Part shown: positions 58,528 to 58,778 of the stretch, piece after piece | How the letters are laid out: each line of letters begins with the position of its first letter | Position numbering within the stretch: position 1 is the stretch's first letter | DNA from: CAZEAC01 sp964510065 | Lineage (GTDB): Bacteria; Bdellovibrionota_C; UBA2361; CAIXSY01 | Length of the DNA: 58,778 bases | Assembly: GCA_964510065.1 (NCBI GenBank) | Contig: CAZEAC010000027.1 | Location: 1 to 58,778, forward strand | Direction of reading: 5' to 3' | Notes under the pieces: generated by a model | The model's database searches: none | The model's input: the letters and a program-made list of their open reading frames with translations, nothing else | Told to the model about the DNA's origin: nothing | Program-made: the position numbers and the translations under genes

Positions 58528-58778
58528 CTCTACTTGAATTTAAAAGCGGTTCTCCCGGGAGCGATGAGTCGCGATTGCGCACGTCTTGCCAAGGTTCCCT
58601 AGAAAACTTTGCAGGGACTGTCTTTCTTTTCTAAGTATTTCACGACCGTAAATCCAAATAATCATTATTGAAATTTTGCTGTTTCGTGATTACCTCATTT
58701 ATAGAGAATTTAGGGAACCTCTGAAAAACTAGGCGTTTTGGATCTGCTGGAATTTTGGATGAGATTTGCGAGAAAACA
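58528..58778. other. Right edge of the window, no feature seen
   Basis: About 250 bases with no open frame that I can support and no repeat of the families described here. Confidence 0.4.

Overview
The window is a stretch of bacterial chromosome from a Gram-negative (diderm) organism. Evidence for this is a lipobox lipoprotein, FtsE/FtsX with a periplasmic EnvC-type activator, a CtpA-type protease, a CreD-family inner-membrane protein and an SbmA/YddA-like ABC transporter. The gene order tRNA-Gln, prs, rplY, pth, rpsF, rplI resembles what I would expect in lineages of the former Deltaproteobacteria and neighbouring candidate phyla, but I cannot place the species from sequence alone. Two runs of exactly 10 N (in birA and hisD) look like scaffold-gap placeholders, so this is probably a draft or metagenome-derived assembly. 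There are no rRNA genes, CRISPR arrays, transposase genes or prophage genes.

Layout. 1-2.7 kb: the end of a probable surface protein, a small membrane-anchored secreted protein, and an HU-like DNA-binding protein with a basic N-terminal tail and a long leader. 2.7-9.6 kb: two divergent, mirror-image modules, each an ABC transporter followed by a HEAT-repeat protein. 9.6-13.3 kb: a membrane Fe-S oxidoreductase (EtfQO/HdrD-like) divergent from a CorC/CNNM-type CBS protein that seems to start at ATC. 13.5-20.7 kb: a coiled-coil protein, a degenerate PHP-domain protein, a small membrane protein, dnaE behind a palindrome plus DnaA box, an unknown gene and a TPR-like protein. 21-31.5 kb: lipoprotein, AI-2E-type permease, nadC, birA, an unknown gene, ftsQ-ftsA-ftsZ, surE, ftsE-ftsX. 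31.5-40.3 kb: envC, ctpA, dksA, ispE, tRNA-Gln, prs, rplY, pth, rpsF, rplI. 40.5-48 kb: a LamG-like anchored protein and a complete, tightly overlapping histidine operon hisG-D-CB-H-A-F-IE with a near-consensus promoter and a His-containing leader peptide. 48-58.8 kb: a NUC1-type endonuclease, an unknown membrane protein, creD-like, ispH-pfkB-fapA-CBS, an unknown anchored protein, a glutamate formimidoyltransferase and tRNA-Met.

How the genes work together. Cell division is well represented: FtsQ/A/Z build the divisome, FtsEX with EnvC controls septal hydrolases, and CtpA is a periplasmic protease. ispE and ispH supply isoprenoids, nadC NAD, birA biotinylated carboxylases, and prs the PRPP used by the his operon and by NadC. 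dnaE is the replicative polymerase.

Most unusual features. (1) A family of long palindromic, MITE-like repeats built on CTCTGTG/CACAGAG arms, six substantial copies and two remnants, mostly placed directly after stop codons. (2) The mirrored ABC+HEAT pairs. (3) A HisC-HisB fusion under an apparent His leader peptide. (4) A separate 167-bp palindrome between ftsA and ftsZ. (5) A PHP-like protein lacking its metal ligands next to dnaE. (6) A non-canonical residue in the FtsZ tubulin signature. No single gene cluster is clearly a new defence or metabolic system; the ABC+HEAT pairs and the repeat family are the best candidates for something undescribed.
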